6,054 nt of DNA from Caldifarciminota bacterium. GTDB lineage: Bacteria; Hydrothermota; Hydrothermia; UBA1063; CAJXJZ01. The DNA is taken from positions 1 to 6,054 of the forward strand of contig JALVLE010000040.1 of assembly GCA_027033555.1 (NCBI GenBank). The letters run 5' to 3'. Below are positions 5,069 to 6,054 of the stretch, in pieces. The translations under genes were made by a program, and so were the position numbers. Position 1 is the stretch's first letter, and every line of letters begins with the position of its first letter. Under the pieces are notes generated by a model. The model searched no databases. It saw nothing but the letters and a program-made list of their open reading frames with translations, and had not been told where the DNA came from.

Positions 5069-6054
5069 ATGAGGATACTTTTACTGTTTTTTTTATTCGC
5101 TTCTCAAATAATAAGATATAAAAATAATTTAAAAAAGCTGAAAAGGGATTTGAACAGGGCAAAAGCGAGGCTACAGGAAATTAAAGAAGAAAAAAAAGAT
5201 ATAATAGATGAGCTCAGGTATCTTGAAAAAAAAGAAGAGGCTATTTTGAAATTTCTTGATTTTTTAAACAAAAGTTCAGATAAACTGTCCTCCGAGCTTG
5301 ATACACTTGATCAGGAAATAAAAACAAGAGAAGAGATACTCGCCAGAGACAGAGATGAAATAAAATCAAGTGTGGTGTTGTTGTACAAATTAAGCAGCCT
5401 CAATGAGCCTGTGAGGTATTATCTTTTTTTGCCTAATGAGGAAAAGAGAGCAAGATACAGAGTGTTTCTTAACGACTATTTGAAAAGAGTTGTAGTATTC
5501 AGAAGAAATGAGTATGAAAGAGTAATACAGGAATACAGGGAGCTTGCAGAGATAAAGAGACTGAAAGAGGAGCATCTTGCGCTTCTACTCTCAATGAAGG
5601 ATGAAGAGGATCGGGAAAGAATGGAGCTCAAAGAGATCAGAGCTGAAAAAGAAGCGTACCTGAGAAACCTTAAAGAGAGGGAAAAAAGAGAGAGAAAAAG
5701 GATAAAAAGACTACTCGCCTCCATAAGAAAAATGGAACGCCTCATTAGGAAACTGGAAAGGGAGCGTGCAAGGTTGAGGAAGAAACGGGGTATTATTGCC
5801 AAAAAACCAAAGGGTACATATATTTGGCCTGTGCGTGGTAGAATAGTCTCATATTATGGCACCATTTGGCATCCAAAATACAAAACAAAGGTTAAAAATA
5901 ACGGGATTGATATAAAGGTGTCTTCTCCTTTTACTCCGGTTAAATCTATTGAAAAAGGCACAGTAATATTTGCAGAACCATATCTGGGGTATGGAAACAC
6001 GATTATAATTGACCATGGGGGATTCTTCACAGTTTATACGCAGCTTGCATCTAT
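5069..6054 (+). CDS. envC: EnvC-like murein hydrolase activator (coiled coil + degenerate LytM/M23 domain), 3' truncated by window
   Basis: 328 residues are visible; the end lies past the edge, and about 50-90 residues are probably missing given usual EnvC lengths. It begins one base after the ftsX stop. MRILLLFFLFAS looks like a short signal peptide, with possible cleavage near residue 12. Residues about 18-110 and 140-245 are highly charged Lys/Glu/Arg coiled coil, split by SVVLLYKLSSLNEPVRYYLF (101-120), a block typical of the EnvC/PcsB helical hairpin that binds FtsX. From about 249 (GTYIWPVRGRIVSYYG) begins a LytM/peptidase M23 domain with GYGNTIIIDHG at 307-317. The first zinc His of HxGxD is Asn277 (NNGID, Asp281 kept), and the His of the usual 'YAHLS' block is Gln325 (YTQLAS). 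It therefore probably cannot cut peptidoglycan itself and instead activates an AmiA/B-type amidase under FtsEX control. The HxH motif lies beyond the window. No Shine-Dalgarno precedes the ATG, so coupling to ftsX or a local promoter is likely. Confidence 0.9.
   Translation, partial: MRILLLFFLFASQIIRYKNNLKKLKRDLNRAKARLQEIKEEKKDIIDELRYLEKKEEAILKFLDFLNKSSDKLSSELDTLDQEIKTREEILARDRDEIKSSVVLLYKLSSLNEPVRYYLFLPNEEKRARYRVFLNDYLKRVVVFRRNEYERVIQEYRELAEIKRLKEEHLALLLSMKDEEDRERMELKEIRAEKEAYLRNLKEREKRERKRIKRLLASIRKMERLIRKLERERARLRKKRGIIAKKPKGTYIWPVRGRIVSYYGTIWHPKYKTKVKNNGIDIKVSSPFTPVKSIEKGTVIFAEPYLGYGNTIIIDHGGFFTVYTQLAS

Noticed and set aside
5476..5802. A 108-residue serine-rich open frame on the minus strand
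   Set aside because: It is the antisense of the Lys/Glu/Arg-rich coiled coil of the EnvC-like gene; AGA/GAG-rich codons read backwards as Ser/Phe/Leu. No start signal or family motif.

Overview
The window carries six genes, all on the + strand: the tail of a secreted or surface protein, a stand-alone membrane protein, and a tight five-gene run ending in the cell-division module ftsE-ftsX-envC, which is cut by the right edge. No RNA gene, mobile element or CRISPR array is visible.

Organism: the first gene ends in a Por/T9SS-type C-terminal sorting domain, a hallmark of the FCB superphylum. An FtsEX-EnvC module implies a bacterium with an envelope amidase system. The DNA is AT-rich (about 37-40% GC by eye outside the first gene), and arginine is coded mostly by AGA/AGG. 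The hydroxyacid dehydrogenase resembles the GyaR type common in thermophiles. This fits an uncultivated, possibly thermophilic FCB-side lineage such as WOR-3/Hydrothermae. That placement is inference, not proof.

Layout: 2-199 is the C-terminal sorting domain of a truncated CDS. 200-272 is a short, dense regulatory gap with a perfect 14-bp rho-independent terminator hairpin. A consensus-quality promoter is written into the same bases: its -35 box TTGACA spans the hairpin loop and its -10 box TTTAAT is the T-tract. The predicted transcription start falls on an ATG at 273. 273-1520 encodes a membrane protein with a DUF2207-type C-terminal region. 1521-1558 holds a perfect TATAAT placed so that transcription would start exactly on the ATG at 1559. 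Both promoter-proximal genes therefore look leaderless.

From 1559 onward the genes overlap or nearly touch: an exported TPR protein (1559-2623), a GyaR-like D-2-hydroxyacid dehydrogenase (2598-3584), FtsE (3581-4237), FtsX (4234-5067) and an EnvC-like coiled-coil/LytM protein (5069 to the edge). The junctions overlap by 26 nt, 4 nt (ATGA) and 4 nt (ATGA), and the last has a 1-nt gap. This suggests one transcript with translational coupling.

The last three genes form a known machine. FtsE hydrolyses ATP in the cytoplasm, FtsX passes the conformational change across the inner membrane, and the EnvC-like protein activates a peptidoglycan amidase at the septum. Two details stand out: the FtsE D-loop is degenerate, and the visible LytM residues of the EnvC-like protein are substituted at two active-site positions, as expected of an activator rather than an enzyme. 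The TPR protein and dehydrogenase are not standard partners of this module.
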